A stretch of 11,930 nt of DNA. Origin: Reyranella sp. Its GTDB lineage: Bacteria > Pseudomonadota > Alphaproteobacteria > Reyranellales > Reyranellaceae. Shown here piece by piece: positions 1-7,687 of this stretch; the stretch's first letter is position 1; each line of letters opens with the position of its first letter. A model generated the notes under the pieces. The model did no database searches and was not told the origin of the DNA. It saw only the letters and a program-made list of their open reading frames with translations. A program made the position numbers and the translations under genes. The stretch lies in assembly GCA_021732965.1 (NCBI GenBank), contig JAKFVZ010000495.1, forward strand, positions 1 through 11,930. The letters run 5' to 3'.

Positions 1-549
1 GTCCTGCTGTCGCGGAACACGGACAGTTATGTCGCGTTACGTGAACGTGTCGCTCGCGCCCAGGCCGCCAAGGCCGATCTCTTCCTTTCGCTCCATGCGG
101 ACGCGCACAGCGACAACGATGTCCGTGGTGCATCGGTGTACACATTGTCGGAAGAGGCGACGGACCGCGAAGCGGCTGCACTGGCCGCCCGGGAAAACCG
201 TGCCGGCATGGTGGTTTCGGGCATGAGGCTGTCCGAGCAGCCCGACAATGTCGCCCAGACCCTGGTGGCCATGAGTCAGCGCGGCACCGTCAACGACTCG
301 CGGCGGCTCGCGGACACCATCGTCGCCACCTTTGCCCGCAATGGCGTGCGGCTGCTGCCGCGCACCCACCGGCAGGCCGGGTTCGCCGTACTGACCTCGC
401 CGGACATTCCGGCGGCACTGGTGGAACTTGGCTATCTTTCAAATTCGCAGGACGAGAAGCTTCTGACCGTCCGCCAGCACCAGCTGGCGCTTGCCCGGGC
501 GCTGCGGGCGTCCGTGGACGCCTATTTCGGCGCCACAAGAAAGGCATAA
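1..549 (+). CDS. amiC: N-acetylmuramoyl-L-alanine amidase (AmiC-like, Amidase_3), C-terminal part
   Basis: Zinc-dependent periplasmic amidase that cleaves the bond between N-acetylmuramic acid and the L-alanine of the peptide stem, mainly during septum splitting. The window opens inside the gene in frame 1, so only the last 182 residues are present; the signal peptide, any AMIN domain and the first zinc site lie to the left. Two family hallmarks are visible: the SLHAD segment, whose His (codon 94-96) is a zinc ligand, and PAALVELGYLSN near the C-terminus, whose Glu (codon 424-426) is the expected catalytic acid. RGASVYTLSE between them is also typical of Amidase_3. The gene ends with TAA at 547-549, 49 bp before the PBP1A gene. 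The order amidase, PBP1A, prfB is widespread in Alphaproteobacteria and supports the assignment. The exact paralogue name is less certain than the family. Confidence 0.93.
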   Translation, partial: VLLSRNTDSYVALRERVARAQAAKADLFLSLHADAHSDNDVRGASVYTLSEEATDREAAALAARENRAGMVVSGMRLSEQPDNVAQTLVAMSQRGTVNDSRRLADTIVATFARNGVRLLPRTHRQAGFAVLTSPDIPAALVELGYLSNSQDEKLLTVRQHQLALARALRASVDAYFGATRKA

Positions 550-598
550 GTGCGAGGCATTCTGCGACATTGAAGGCCCTTTGGGTGCCGCGTAGAAA

Positions 599-3058
599 GT
601 GACCGTGCTCAACTTCATCAAGATCAGCCTGGCGTTCGCCACTGCCGCCCTCATTGTCGGTACCGGGACCGTCGCAGGCCTTTTCTGGCATTTCAGCCAT
701 GGGCTGCCCGATCACAAGCAACTGGCCGACTACCAGCCGGCGACCCTGACCCGGCTCTATGCCGCCGACGGCAAGCTGCTGGCCGAGTACGCCCGCGAGA
801 AGCGCGTGTTCGTGCCCGTCGCCGCCATGCCCAAGCGCGTGCTGGAGGCCTTCGTCGCGGCCGAGGACCAGCGCTTCTTCACCCATCCGGGCATCGACTT
901 CATCGGCGTGGTGCGCGCCATGGTCGCCAATGTCGCCAACCCGGGCAAACGTCCCGAGGGCGCGTCCGGCCTGACGCAGCAGGTCGCGAAGAACTTCCTG
1001 CTCACCAACCAGGCGACTCTCTCGCGCAAGATCCGCGAGGCCATTCTCGCGTTCCGGATCGAGGAGACCTACTCCAAGGAACGCATTCTCGAACTGTACC
1101 TGAACGAGATCTATCTCGGCTCGGGCAACTACGGTGTGGCGCAGGCGGCGCTCAACTACTTCGACCGCTCGCTGGACGAACTGTCGCTGTCGGAGATCGC
1201 CTATCTTGCGGCCCTGCCGAAGGCGCCGAATCGCTACAACATCGTGCGCAACGAAAAGGAAGCCTACGCCCGGCGCGACTATGTGCTCCATCGCATGATG
1301 GAGGACGGCTACATCACGGCCGCCGAAGCGCAGGCCGCCAGGGCCGAGAAGCTCCAGTATCGCCGCCGCAGCACCACCGAAGTGGCGCAGGCCGACTTCT
1401 TCGCCGAGGAGGTGCGCCGCAATCTGATGGCCGCCTATGGCGAGAAGGGACTTTACGAAGGCGGCCTGACCGTCAGCACGACGATCGATCCGGCGATCCA
1501 GAACGTCGCCGACAACGCGTTGCGCGACGGGCTGATTGCCTATGACCGCCGTCACGGCTGGCGCGGCGCTTACGCCAAGATCCCGGACATGAGCGTTTGG
1601 GAGGAAGAGTTCGCCCGCATCGCCCAGCGCCGGCCGCTCGCCGGCCCGTCGACGTGGCAGCTCGCGGTCGTGAACAAGGTCGATGCGCAGTCGATCCAGA
1701 TCGTCGGCCTCCCGGACGGCGAGGGCACCGTGCCCTTCGCCGAGATGAGCTGGGCGCGTCCGACCCTGCAGAACCAGACGGTCGGTGCCGCTCCGCGCGG
1801 GCCCCGCGACGTCGTTGCCGTGGGCGACGTCATCGTCGTCGAGAAGGTCGAGAAGCCGGCCGGCGCCAATGCCAAACCCTATCCGCCCAAGACCTACGCC
1901 TTGCGCCAGGTGCCCAATGTCGAGGGCGGCGTGGTGGTGATGGACACCCAGACGGGCCGCGTTCTAGCGATGTCGGGCGGCTGGTCCTATGGTCGCAGCC
2001 AGTTCAACCGCGCCGTCCAGGCCGCGCGACAGCCGGGCTCCGCCTTCAAGCCGTTCGTCTATCTGGCGGCGATGGACGCAGGCTTCACGCCGGGCTCGAT
2101 CGTGCTCGATGCGCCCTTCGTCTACGATCCCGGCCACGGCCAGCCGCTGTGGACGCCGAAAAACTACGGCGGCGACATGCTGGGACCGACCACGGTGCGC
2201 CGCGGCCTCGAACTGTCGCGCAACCTGATGACGGTTCGCATGGCCCAGCAGATCGGCATGAAGCGCGTCGTCGACGTGGCCAAGGAATTCGGCGTCACGG
2301 ACGGCATGGGTGCCTACCTGCCGATGGCGCTCGGCGCCGGCGAAACGACGCTGCTGCGCATGACGATGGCCTACGCGATGCTGGCCAACGGTGCGCTCGA
2401 GATCACGCCGTCGCTGGTCGATCGCGTTCAGGACCGCAATGGCAAGACGGTCTATCGCCACGAGCCGCGCGCCTGCCGCGGCTGCGGCGAGACGGCAGGT
2501 AACGCCAGGCCAGCCGCGCCGGAACTGATCGATTCGCGTAAGCCGTTCCACGATCCCGCGGCAGTCTACCAGGTCGTCAGCATGATGCAGGGCGTGACGA
2601 CCCGCGGAACTGCCGGCCGTCTGGGCGCACTCGGCCGTCCGATCGCCGGCAAGACCGGCACGACGAACGATGCGCACGACAACTGGTTCCTGGGCTCCAC
2701 GCCCGACATCACTATCGGCGTCTATATCGGTTTCGACGAGCCGCGGACGCTGGGGTCGCAGGAAACCGGCGGCAGCAACTCGGTGCCGATCTACGAGGCG
2801 ATCGCCAAGGAGATATTCAAGGGCAAGCCGCCGACGCCGTTCCGCGTGCCGCCGGGCCTGCGCATGGTCCGCTTCAGCTACGAGGGCGGCACGATCGACG
2901 AAGTGTTCAAGCCGAACACCGAGCCGGGATCGGAGGGCTACATGGTCACACCGCTTGACGGATCGGCCCCTTATTCCGCTATAGACCCCACGCAGGGCCC
3001 GCAGCAGGCGGGCAGCCCCCGGCGTCCGGGTCTCTCGGGCACCGGCGAGACCTATTAG
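599..3058 (+). CDS. mrcA: Penicillin-binding protein 1A (bifunctional transglycosylase/transpeptidase)
   Basis: Class A PBP that polymerises lipid II into glycan strands and cross-links them at the outer face of the inner membrane. The product is 819 residues, normal for PBP1A. A short cytoplasmic tail is followed by one membrane anchor (about 8-30). The GT51 transglycosylase domain (about 50-230) carries the catalytic Glu89 in AAEDQRFF. An OB-like insert (about 290-440), typical of PBP1A, separates it from the transpeptidase domain, which has nucleophile Ser481 and Lys484 in QPGSAFKPF, Ser540-Arg-Asn542 as SxN, and Lys685-Thr-Gly as KTG. A CxxC pair (Cys626, Cys629) sits between SxN and KTG. 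The C-terminal 50 residues are Pro/Gly-rich and likely disordered. The frame has TAG at 593-595, so translation must start at GTG 599 or GTG 605; neither has a strong Shine-Dalgarno. The gene ends 21 bp before prfB. Confidence 0.96.
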   Translation: MTVLNFIKISLAFATAALIVGTGTVAGLFWHFSHGLPDHKQLADYQPATLTRLYAADGKLLAEYAREKRVFVPVAAMPKRVLEAFVAAEDQRFFTHPGIDFIGVVRAMVANVANPGKRPEGASGLTQQVAKNFLLTNQATLSRKIREAILAFRIEETYSKERILELYLNEIYLGSGNYGVAQAALNYFDRSLDELSLSEIAYLAALPKAPNRYNIVRNEKEAYARRDYVLHRMMEDGYITAAEAQAARAEKLQYRRRSTTEVAQADFFAEEVRRNLMAAYGEKGLYEGGLTVSTTIDPAIQNVADNALRDGLIAYDRRHGWRGAYAKIPDMSVWEEEFARIAQRRPLAGPSTWQLAVVNKVDAQSIQIVGLPDGEGTVPFAEMSWARPTLQNQTVGAAPRGPRDVVAVGDVIVVEKVEKPAGANAKPYPPKTYALRQVPNVEGGVVVMDTQTGRVLAMSGGWSYGRSQFNRAVQAARQPGSAFKPFVYLAAMDAGFTPGSIVLDAPFVYDPGHGQPLWTPKNYGGDMLGPTTVRRGLELSRNLMTVRMAQQIGMKRVVDVAKEFGVTDGMGAYLPMALGAGETTLLRMTMAYAMLANGALEITPSLVDRVQDRNGKTVYRHEPRACRGCGETAGNARPAAPELIDSRKPFHDPAAVYQVVSMMQGVTTRGTAGRLGALGRPIAGKTGTTNDAHDNWFLGSTPDITIGVYIGFDEPRTLGSQETGGSNSVPIYEAIAKEIFKGKPPTPFRVPPGLRMVRFSYEGGTIDEVFKPNTEPGSEGYMVTPLDGSAPYSAIDPTQGPQQAGSPRRPGLSGTGETY

Positions 3059-3079
3059 TCAGTTTGAAACGGATTCGTG

Positions 3080-4202
3080 ATGCGCGCCGAAGCTCAAGCG
3101 ATGGTGAACGAGATCGAGGAGTCGCTCGAACTCCTCAGGAGGCGTCTTTGACTACGACCGTGCGGTCGTCCGTCTCGATGAACTGAACGCGCGCGCCGAG
3201 GATCCGGCGCTGTGGAACGACCCGAAGGAAGCCGAGAAGGTGATGCGCGAGCGCACCAAGCTCGAAGCGGCGATCGGTGCGATCAAGCGCCTGCGCGCGG
3301 CGGTCGACGACAATGTCGGTTTGATCGAGATGGCCGAGGCCGAGAAGGACGAGGCGACCATCGCCGAGTGCGAGAAGGCGCTGCGCGAGGCCACGGGAGA
3401 GGCCAGGGCGGCGCGTCTCGAGACGCTGCTGTCGGGCGAGGCCGATGCCAACAACGCCTATATCGAGATCAACGCCGGCGCCGGCGGCACCGAGGCCCAG
3501 GACTGGGACGAGATGCTGGCGCGCATGTACACGCGCTGGGCCGAGCGCCGCGGCTTCAAGGTGAGCTGGCTGGAAGAGAGCGCCGGTGAAGAGGCCGGCA
3601 TCAAGTCCTGCGCCTACAAGGTCGAGGGGCCCAATGCCTATGGCTGGCTGAAGACCGAGAGCGGCGTGCACCGGCTGGTGCGCATCTCGCCGTTCGACGG
3701 CAATGCGCGGCGCCAGACTTCGTTCGCCTCGGTCTGGGTCTATCCCGAGGTCGACGACAACATCGAGATCGAGCTGATCGACAAGGACCTGCGCGTCGAT
3801 ACCTATCGCGCCTCGGGCGCGGGCGGCCAGCACGTCAACAAGACGGACTCGGCGGTGCGCATCACCCATCTGCCGACCGGCATTGCCGTCGCCGTGCAGC
3901 AGGAGCGCTCGCAGCACCAGAATCGCGCCAAGGCGATCCAGATGCTGAAGGCGCGCCTCTATGAGGTCGAACTGCAGAAGCGCGAGGCCGAGCGTCTCGA
4001 GGCCGAGGCCAGCAAGACCGACATCGGCTGGGGTCACCAGATCCGCTCCTACGTGCTGCAGCCCTATCAGATGGTGAAGGACCTGCGCACCAACGTGGAG
4101 CGCTCGGACCCACAGAAGGTGCTGGACGGCGACCTCGACGAATTCATGGCCGCCTCGCTTGCCGCCCGCGTGGGCGAGGGCAAGGACAAGGAAGCCGCCT
4201 AG
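3080..4202 (+). CDS. prfB: Peptide chain release factor 2 (RF2), expressed through a +1 programmed frameshift
   Basis: RF2 recognises UGA and UAA stop codons in the ribosomal A site and triggers peptide release. The gene is in two frames. Codons from ATG 3080 encode MRAEAQAMVNEIEESLELL and then RRRL, followed by an in-frame TGA at 3149-3151. Slipping +1 at CTT gives GAC (3150-3152) and continues DYDRAVVRLDELN to TAG at 4200-4202. The joined product is 373 residues, close to the 365 of E. coli RF2. The tripeptide anticodon SPF falls at about 203-205 and the catalytic GGQ at about 248-250, almost the E. coli positions; RF1 would have PxT instead of SPF. MRAE is the usual start in relatives; GTG 3077 just upstream is an alternative. 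The final stop is UAG, read by RF1 only, so RF2 acts on this gene only at the internal UGA. A single-frame call would wrongly begin near 3240. Confidence 0.97.
3137..3152 (+). promoter_or_regulatory. prfB programmed +1 frameshift site (autoregulatory)
   Basis: The bases read AGG AGG CGT CTT TGA C. AGGAGG (3137-3142) is an internal Shine-Dalgarno-like element, one codon (CGT) before the slippery CTT at 3146-3148 and the in-frame stop TGA at 3149-3151, which is followed by C. Spacing and slip codon match the well-studied E. coli prfB site (AGG GGG TAT CTT TGA C). In the known mechanism, scarce RF2 makes the ribosome pause at UGA, and pairing of the internal SD with 16S rRNA pushes the P-site tRNA from CUU to UUU, so GAC is read next. 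This gives negative feedback on RF2 level. Confidence 0.96.
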
Positions 4203-4218
4203 AGACCGGGAGCCGGGT

Positions 4219-4428
4219 ATGTGGTTCGTGTTCGAAGCCGAGTATGAGATCGAGGATCGCCGCGCCAACTGGAACAAGCCGGTGCGGGGCACGATGGCCT
4301 GGCACGGTCCCTTCGACACCGAGAAGGAGGCCGACGAGGTCGCGCTCGCGCGCATGTGGGCCAAGATCGACCTCTACGCCCACAAGGCCCGCACCGTCGA
4401 CATGACGGCGAAGCCCGAAGCGTCCTGA
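4219..4428 (+). CDS. Small hypothetical protein (69 residues)
   Basis: I do not recognise a named family. The product starts MWFVFEAEYEIEDRR and is soluble in character: aromatic-rich at the N-terminus, then mixed charge, with an EKEADEVALARMWAKID stretch likely to be helical. No signal peptide, membrane segment or metal motif is visible. The start at ATG 4219 is chosen because GGGAG (4208-4212) lies six bases upstream and because starting at 4159 would overlap the end of prfB by 44 bp. It begins 16 bp after the prfB stop on the same strand, so it is probably co-transcribed with it. The upstream gene and clear ribosome binding site argue that it is real, but function is unknown. Confidence 0.7.
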   Translation: MWFVFEAEYEIEDRRANWNKPVRGTMAWHGPFDTEKEADEVALARMWAKIDLYAHKARTVDMTAKPEAS

Positions 4429-4465
4429 TCCGGCTGGTCCGTCGATTGCATCTCCGCCGGGGTCA

Positions 4466-5788
4466 ATGGCGGAGAGGCACAACTTGGCTGTACGGCAATT
4501 CCATCTCGGATGGTTCCTCGGCAACAGTTTCGGCGTTCACGGCTGGAACCAGCCCTGGTCCGGCGTCGATGCGCGCGAGTGGGCGCAGCCCGATCTTCAC
4601 ATCGAACTGGCCAGGGCGCTTGAGCGTGCCTGCTTCGACTGCCTGCTGCTCGAGGACTCGCTGTTCGTCCCCGACAATTACGGCGGCTCGATGGATTTCT
4701 ATCTCGAACGGGCCCTGCGCGCGCCGAAGAACGATCCGCTGCCGCTCGTCCCGCTGATTGCCCAGGCCACGAAGCACCTCGGGATCGTTCCCACCATCTC
4801 CACGAGCTTCTATCCGCCCTATCTGCTCGCGCGCCTGATCGCGACGCTCGACCTGATGTCGAAGGGGCGGGTCGGCTGCAATTTCGTCACTTCGACCGCC
4901 GAACGGGCCGCGCAGAACTTCGGCCTCGATGCTCATCTAGAGCACGATCTGCGCTACGAGATGGCCGACGAATTCGTGGACCTCGTGACGAAGCTCTGGT
5001 CGTCCTGGGATGCCGACGCGGTCGTTGCCGACCGGGAGACCGGCATCTTCGTCGATCCCGCGAAGGTTCGCGCCATCGACTTCAAGGGACGGTTCTTCTC
5101 GTCCCGCGGCCCGCTCAACACCGCTCAGCCGCCGCAGGGACGGCCGGTGCTGGTGCAGGCGGGCGGCTCGCCGCAAGGCAAGGCCTTCGCCGCCCGGCAC
5201 ATGGACGTCGTGGTCGCGGCGCTGGGTACGGTCGCGGAGATGAAGGCGTTCCGCGACGACATGCGCAAGCGTGTCGCGGCAGAGGGAAGAGACCCCGACA
5301 GCTGCAAGGTGCTGTTCGTGGTGTCGCCGACGCTGGGCGAGACCAATGAGGAGGCCGAGGATCGCGCGGCGCGTCGACAGGCGCAGCGCGAGGCCGCGCC
5401 GGAAGTATCGCTGGCGATGATGGGCAGCCTGACGGACATCGACTTCTCGACCTTCGACCTCGATGCGCCGCTGGCAGAGCTCACGACCAACGGCCAGCAG
5501 GGAACCTTGAAGCGTTTCCTGGCGCAGGGCCGGACCCTGCGCGAAGTGGCGGCGAACTACCGGTTCGGATTCGAGGATGCCGTCGTCGGATCGGTCGAAC
5601 GTGTCGCCGACGTGATGGAGGAGGCGATGGAGCAGGTGGGCGGCGACGGCTTCATGTTCAACGGGCCGCTCAGCCGTCGCTACGTCGCCGACGTTACCGA
5701 CGGGCTGGTGCCCGTGTTGCAAAAGCGTGGCCTCGTTCGCACTGCGTACGCCCACGCGCATTTTCGCGACAATCTGTTTGCATTCTGA
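4466..5788 (+). CDS. LLM-class flavin-dependent monooxygenase (NtaA/SnaA/DszA family)
   Basis: Predicted FMN-dependent oxygenase of the bacterial luciferase-like superfamily, which uses reduced flavin from a partner reductase and O2 to oxidise small organic substrates; relatives act on nitrilotriacetate, dibenzothiophene sulfone and dimethyl sulfide. The 440-residue length fits the NtaA/SnaA/DszA group. Visible hallmarks are FLGNSFGVHGWNQPWSG near the N-terminus (18-32), the flavin-site segment GCNFVTS (137-143) followed by AAQNFG, and PVLVQAGGSPQGKAFAARH (227-245). No flavin reductase gene is present in the window, so the partner must be elsewhere. ATG 4466 has only a weak purine-rich stretch upstream; it begins 37 bp after the small hypothetical gene. 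An MFS transporter follows on the same strand, suggesting a transport-plus-oxidation pair. The family is firm, the substrate unknown. Confidence 0.92.
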   Translation: MAERHNLAVRQFHLGWFLGNSFGVHGWNQPWSGVDAREWAQPDLHIELARALERACFDCLLLEDSLFVPDNYGGSMDFYLERALRAPKNDPLPLVPLIAQATKHLGIVPTISTSFYPPYLLARLIATLDLMSKGRVGCNFVTSTAERAAQNFGLDAHLEHDLRYEMADEFVDLVTKLWSSWDADAVVADRETGIFVDPAKVRAIDFKGRFFSSRGPLNTAQPPQGRPVLVQAGGSPQGKAFAARHMDVVVAALGTVAEMKAFRDDMRKRVAAEGRDPDSCKVLFVVSPTLGETNEEAEDRAARRQAQREAAPEVSLAMMGSLTDIDFSTFDLDAPLAELTTNGQQGTLKRFLAQGRTLREVAANYRFGFEDAVVGSVERVADVMEEAMEQVGGDGFMFNGPLSRRYVADVTDGLVPVLQKRGLVRTAYAHAHFRDNLFAF

Positions 5789-5821
5789 TCCTGTAAGGCC
5801 ACTCTCTATCGAGGAACAGCC

Positions 5822-5835
5822 GGAGCCGCCTCATC
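5822..5835 (+). promoter_or_regulatory. Candidate ribosome binding site and non-canonical ATC start for the MFS gene
   Basis: GGAG at 5822-5825 is followed after seven bases by ATC (5833-5835), in frame with the transporter and 33 bases before its first ATG. Starting here gives a protein beginning with the residues encoded by ATC then ASPLYVALGAMTVQQ, which restores a full first helix. ATC is a rare but known start codon. ATG 5866 has no Shine-Dalgarno. This is inference; a sequencing error or an ATG-to-ATC mutation would look the same. Confidence 0.35.
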
Positions 5836-5865
5836 GCCAGTCCTCTCTATGTAGCGCTCGGCGCC

Positions 5866-7023
5866 ATGACGGTGCAGCAGACCTTCGCCACGCTGGGACG
5901 CTCGACCGTTCCGCTGATCGCTGCTGCCATCGTGGTCGATCTCGGTATCGAGGCCGCGCTGGTCGGCGTCTATCTCGCGATCGGCTCGGTCGCGGCCTTC
6001 CTGACGACCATCGGCTGCGGCGGCTTCATCCTGCGCTACGGCGCGGTGCGCATGACGCAGGTCGGCATGCTGGCCCTGGGCCTGGGTCTCGCCGTCACGA
6101 CCGCCGGATGGCTGCCGCTCTTTGCGGCCGGCGCCTTCATCGGCGGGCTGGGGCAGGCGGTCTCGACACCCTCCAGCTCGCACCTGCTGGGGCGGCTCGC
6201 GCCTCGGAACCTGGCGCCGCTGGTCTTCTCGATCAAGCAGTGCGGCGTGCCGGTCGGCCTGATGCTGGCGGGCGTCGTGGCGCCGGCACTGGTGGTCGAA
6301 GCGGGCTGGCGCGTAGCGCTGCTGGTCATCGCGCTCTCCTGCGTGCTTATCGTGCTGGCCCTGCAGCCGCTGCGCGCGGGCTTCGATGTCGATCGCAATC
6401 CCGCCCAGCCTCTGTCGCCCGCCGACATCCGTGCCAATGTCGCGGGTGTGCTGCGCAACCCTGCGCTGCGCATCCTGTGCATCGCGATGTTCAGCTTTGT
6501 CGGACTCCAGTCGCTCTTCACCGGCTTCTTCGTGCTCTACCTGGTGCGCGGCCTGGGCTACGACCTCGAGCGGGCGGGGCAGGTCTTTGCCATCGCCATC
6601 GTCGTGGCGGTGCCGGCGCGAATCGGGTGGGGCTGGCTCGCCTCGCGCTTCGTGGCACCCGCGACGCTGCTGGCTCTCCTGGGGATCGGCATGGCCGCCG
6701 CCGCGGTCCTTACGGCCTCGATCGCTCCCGAGTGGCCGACCTGGGCCGCGGCCCTCATTGCCACGGCGTTGAGCGTCACCGGCGTGAGCTGGCACGGCGT
6801 GCTGCTGGCCGAGGTGGCGCGCCTGTCGCCGGTCGGCCGCATCGGCGCGACCACGGGCGCCGTGCTGGCGTTCGGCGATGCCGGCGCCCTCGTCCTGCCG
6901 CTGCTGTTCAGTGCGGCCCTGTCGCTGACAGGGGGCTACGCCACCGGCTTCCTGATCGGCGCGGCCCTGGCGCTCGGGGTCGGCTTGTTCGGCCTGTGGC
7001 AGCGGTTCAGCCGGCGGCGTTAG
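5866..7023 (+). CDS. MFS transporter (N-terminus probably extends upstream of the ATG)
   Basis: Major facilitator superfamily permease of the inner membrane, likely a proton-coupled carrier of a small organic solute. From ATG 5866 the product is 385 residues with about 11-12 hydrophobic segments, a central cytoplasmic loop around 170-200 (FDVDRNPAQPLSPADIR), and a motif-A-like loop between helices 2 and 3 (GGFILRYGAVRM, about 52-63). The ATG lies inside what should be helix 1. The frame stays open upstream to TAA 5794-5796 and encodes RSRLIASPLYVALGA, which looks like a positively charged N-terminus plus the start of helix 1. No ATG, GTG or TTG occurs there; ATC 5833 has GGAG (5822-5825) seven bases before it. 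The 3' end overlaps the convergent DUF898-like gene by 17 bp. Substrate unknown; the upstream monooxygenase suggests a related compound. Confidence 0.9.
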   Translation: MTVQQTFATLGRSTVPLIAAAIVVDLGIEAALVGVYLAIGSVAAFLTTIGCGGFILRYGAVRMTQVGMLALGLGLAVTTAGWLPLFAAGAFIGGLGQAVSTPSSSHLLGRLAPRNLAPLVFSIKQCGVPVGLMLAGVVAPALVVEAGWRVALLVIALSCVLIVLALQPLRAGFDVDRNPAQPLSPADIRANVAGVLRNPALRILCIAMFSFVGLQSLFTGFFVLYLVRGLGYDLERAGQVFAIAIVVAVPARIGWGWLASRFVAPATLLALLGIGMAAAAVLTASIAPEWPTWAAALIATALSVTGVSWHGVLLAEVARLSPVGRIGATTGAVLAFGDAGALVLPLLFSAALSLTGGYATGFLIGAALALGVGLFGLWQRFSRRR

Positions 7024-7687
7024 GCGCGACCACGGAGAACTGGCTGGCGAACCAGTTGGCGTACCAGCGCATCGCCCACGGGATGGGGATGATGAAGACG
7101 CACATCGCGACCAGCAGGAACACGTGGCAGAGGATCGACAGCCCCGTCGCGTTGAAGGTGAAGCGCGCGGTGCCGCTGGTGGTGCGGCACATCCACTGTA
7201 TCGTCGCCTTCAGGACCCAGGCCCAGCCGATGACGGTGAGGAGGGAGACGACCAGCAAGATGTTCCAGCCCAGCCAGGCCAGCGTCTCGCCGTCGAACGA
7301 GAGCTTGAGCCGGCCATCCTCTGTGCGGACGTTGGCGCAGAACCATCGAAGGACGGGGACGGTGAGCAGGATGGTCGCCAGCATCACCGCGCCGCTCACG
7401 CCGGCATGGTGGACATTGTGCAGCCATCCCAGCACGGCGAGCCCGATCAGGATGTACCAGATGTCCCCCGGCTGGCCCGCGAAGCGGAGGCGTCTTCCGT
7501 CGGGCAGGGAGACATGCTCGCAGAGGAACCGGTAGAAGCCGGTGACGGTCCACGGCGCCGGGACGATCAGGAGCTGGCCCACGACATAAAGCAGGGCGCG
7601 GCCGAACAGGCCCCAGACAGGGAAGTCGGAGCGGAGAGGGCCGGCGGACGAGACGCTCGGCAGGTTGCCTTCGGACTCCAGAGTCAT
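7007..7687 (-). CDS. DUF898-like (YjgN-type) multi-pass membrane protein
   Basis: Predicted inner-membrane protein of 226 residues with unknown function. It has about four or five hydrophobic segments (roughly 28-48, 76-90, 98-115, 140-162, 183-203). It is built from a repeated unit: a membrane helix, then an aromatic/Cys-rich amphipathic stretch, then a short beta-like GRxLxFxG element. FYRFLCEHVSLPDGRRLRFAG (51-71, first 20 shown as FYRFLCEHVSLPDGRRLRFA), LRWFCANVRTEDGRLKLSFD (113-132) and IQWMCRTTSGTARFTFNATG (163-182) are recognisably alike; a fourth partial copy ends the protein. This arrangement resembles DUF898/YjgN, but assignment is tentative. The start at ATG 7687 is preferred over upstream starts because GGAGG lies seven bases before it (complement 7695-7699). 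It is convergent with, and overlaps by 17 bp, the MFS gene, and divergent from the KTSC gene 65 bp away. Confidence 0.8.
   Translation of the reverse strand: MTLESEGNLPSVSSAGPLRSDFPVWGLFGRALLYVVGQLLIVPAPWTVTGFYRFLCEHVSLPDGRRLRFAGQPGDIWYILIGLAVLGWLHNVHHAGVSGAVMLATILLTVPVLRWFCANVRTEDGRLKLSFDGETLAWLGWNILLVVSLLTVIGWAWVLKATIQWMCRTTSGTARFTFNATGLSILCHVFLLVAMCVFIIPIPWAMRWYANWFASQFSVVAPNAAG

Noticed and set aside
550..598. Search for a terminator or promoter between the amidase and PBP1A genes
   Set aside because: Neither a stem-loop with a T-run nor a paired -35/-10 could be made out.
290..1555. 421-codon open frame on the - strand
   Set aside because: Antisense to the amidase and PBP1A genes, which carry all expected catalytic motifs; a composition shadow.
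3135..4364. 409-codon open frame on the - strand
   Set aside because: Antisense to prfB; no start signal or domain, and prfB is certain.
5727..7535. 602-codon open frame on the + strand
   Set aside because: It runs out of frame through the MFS gene and then antisense to the DUF898-like gene; the translation is Arg-rich with no recognisable family.
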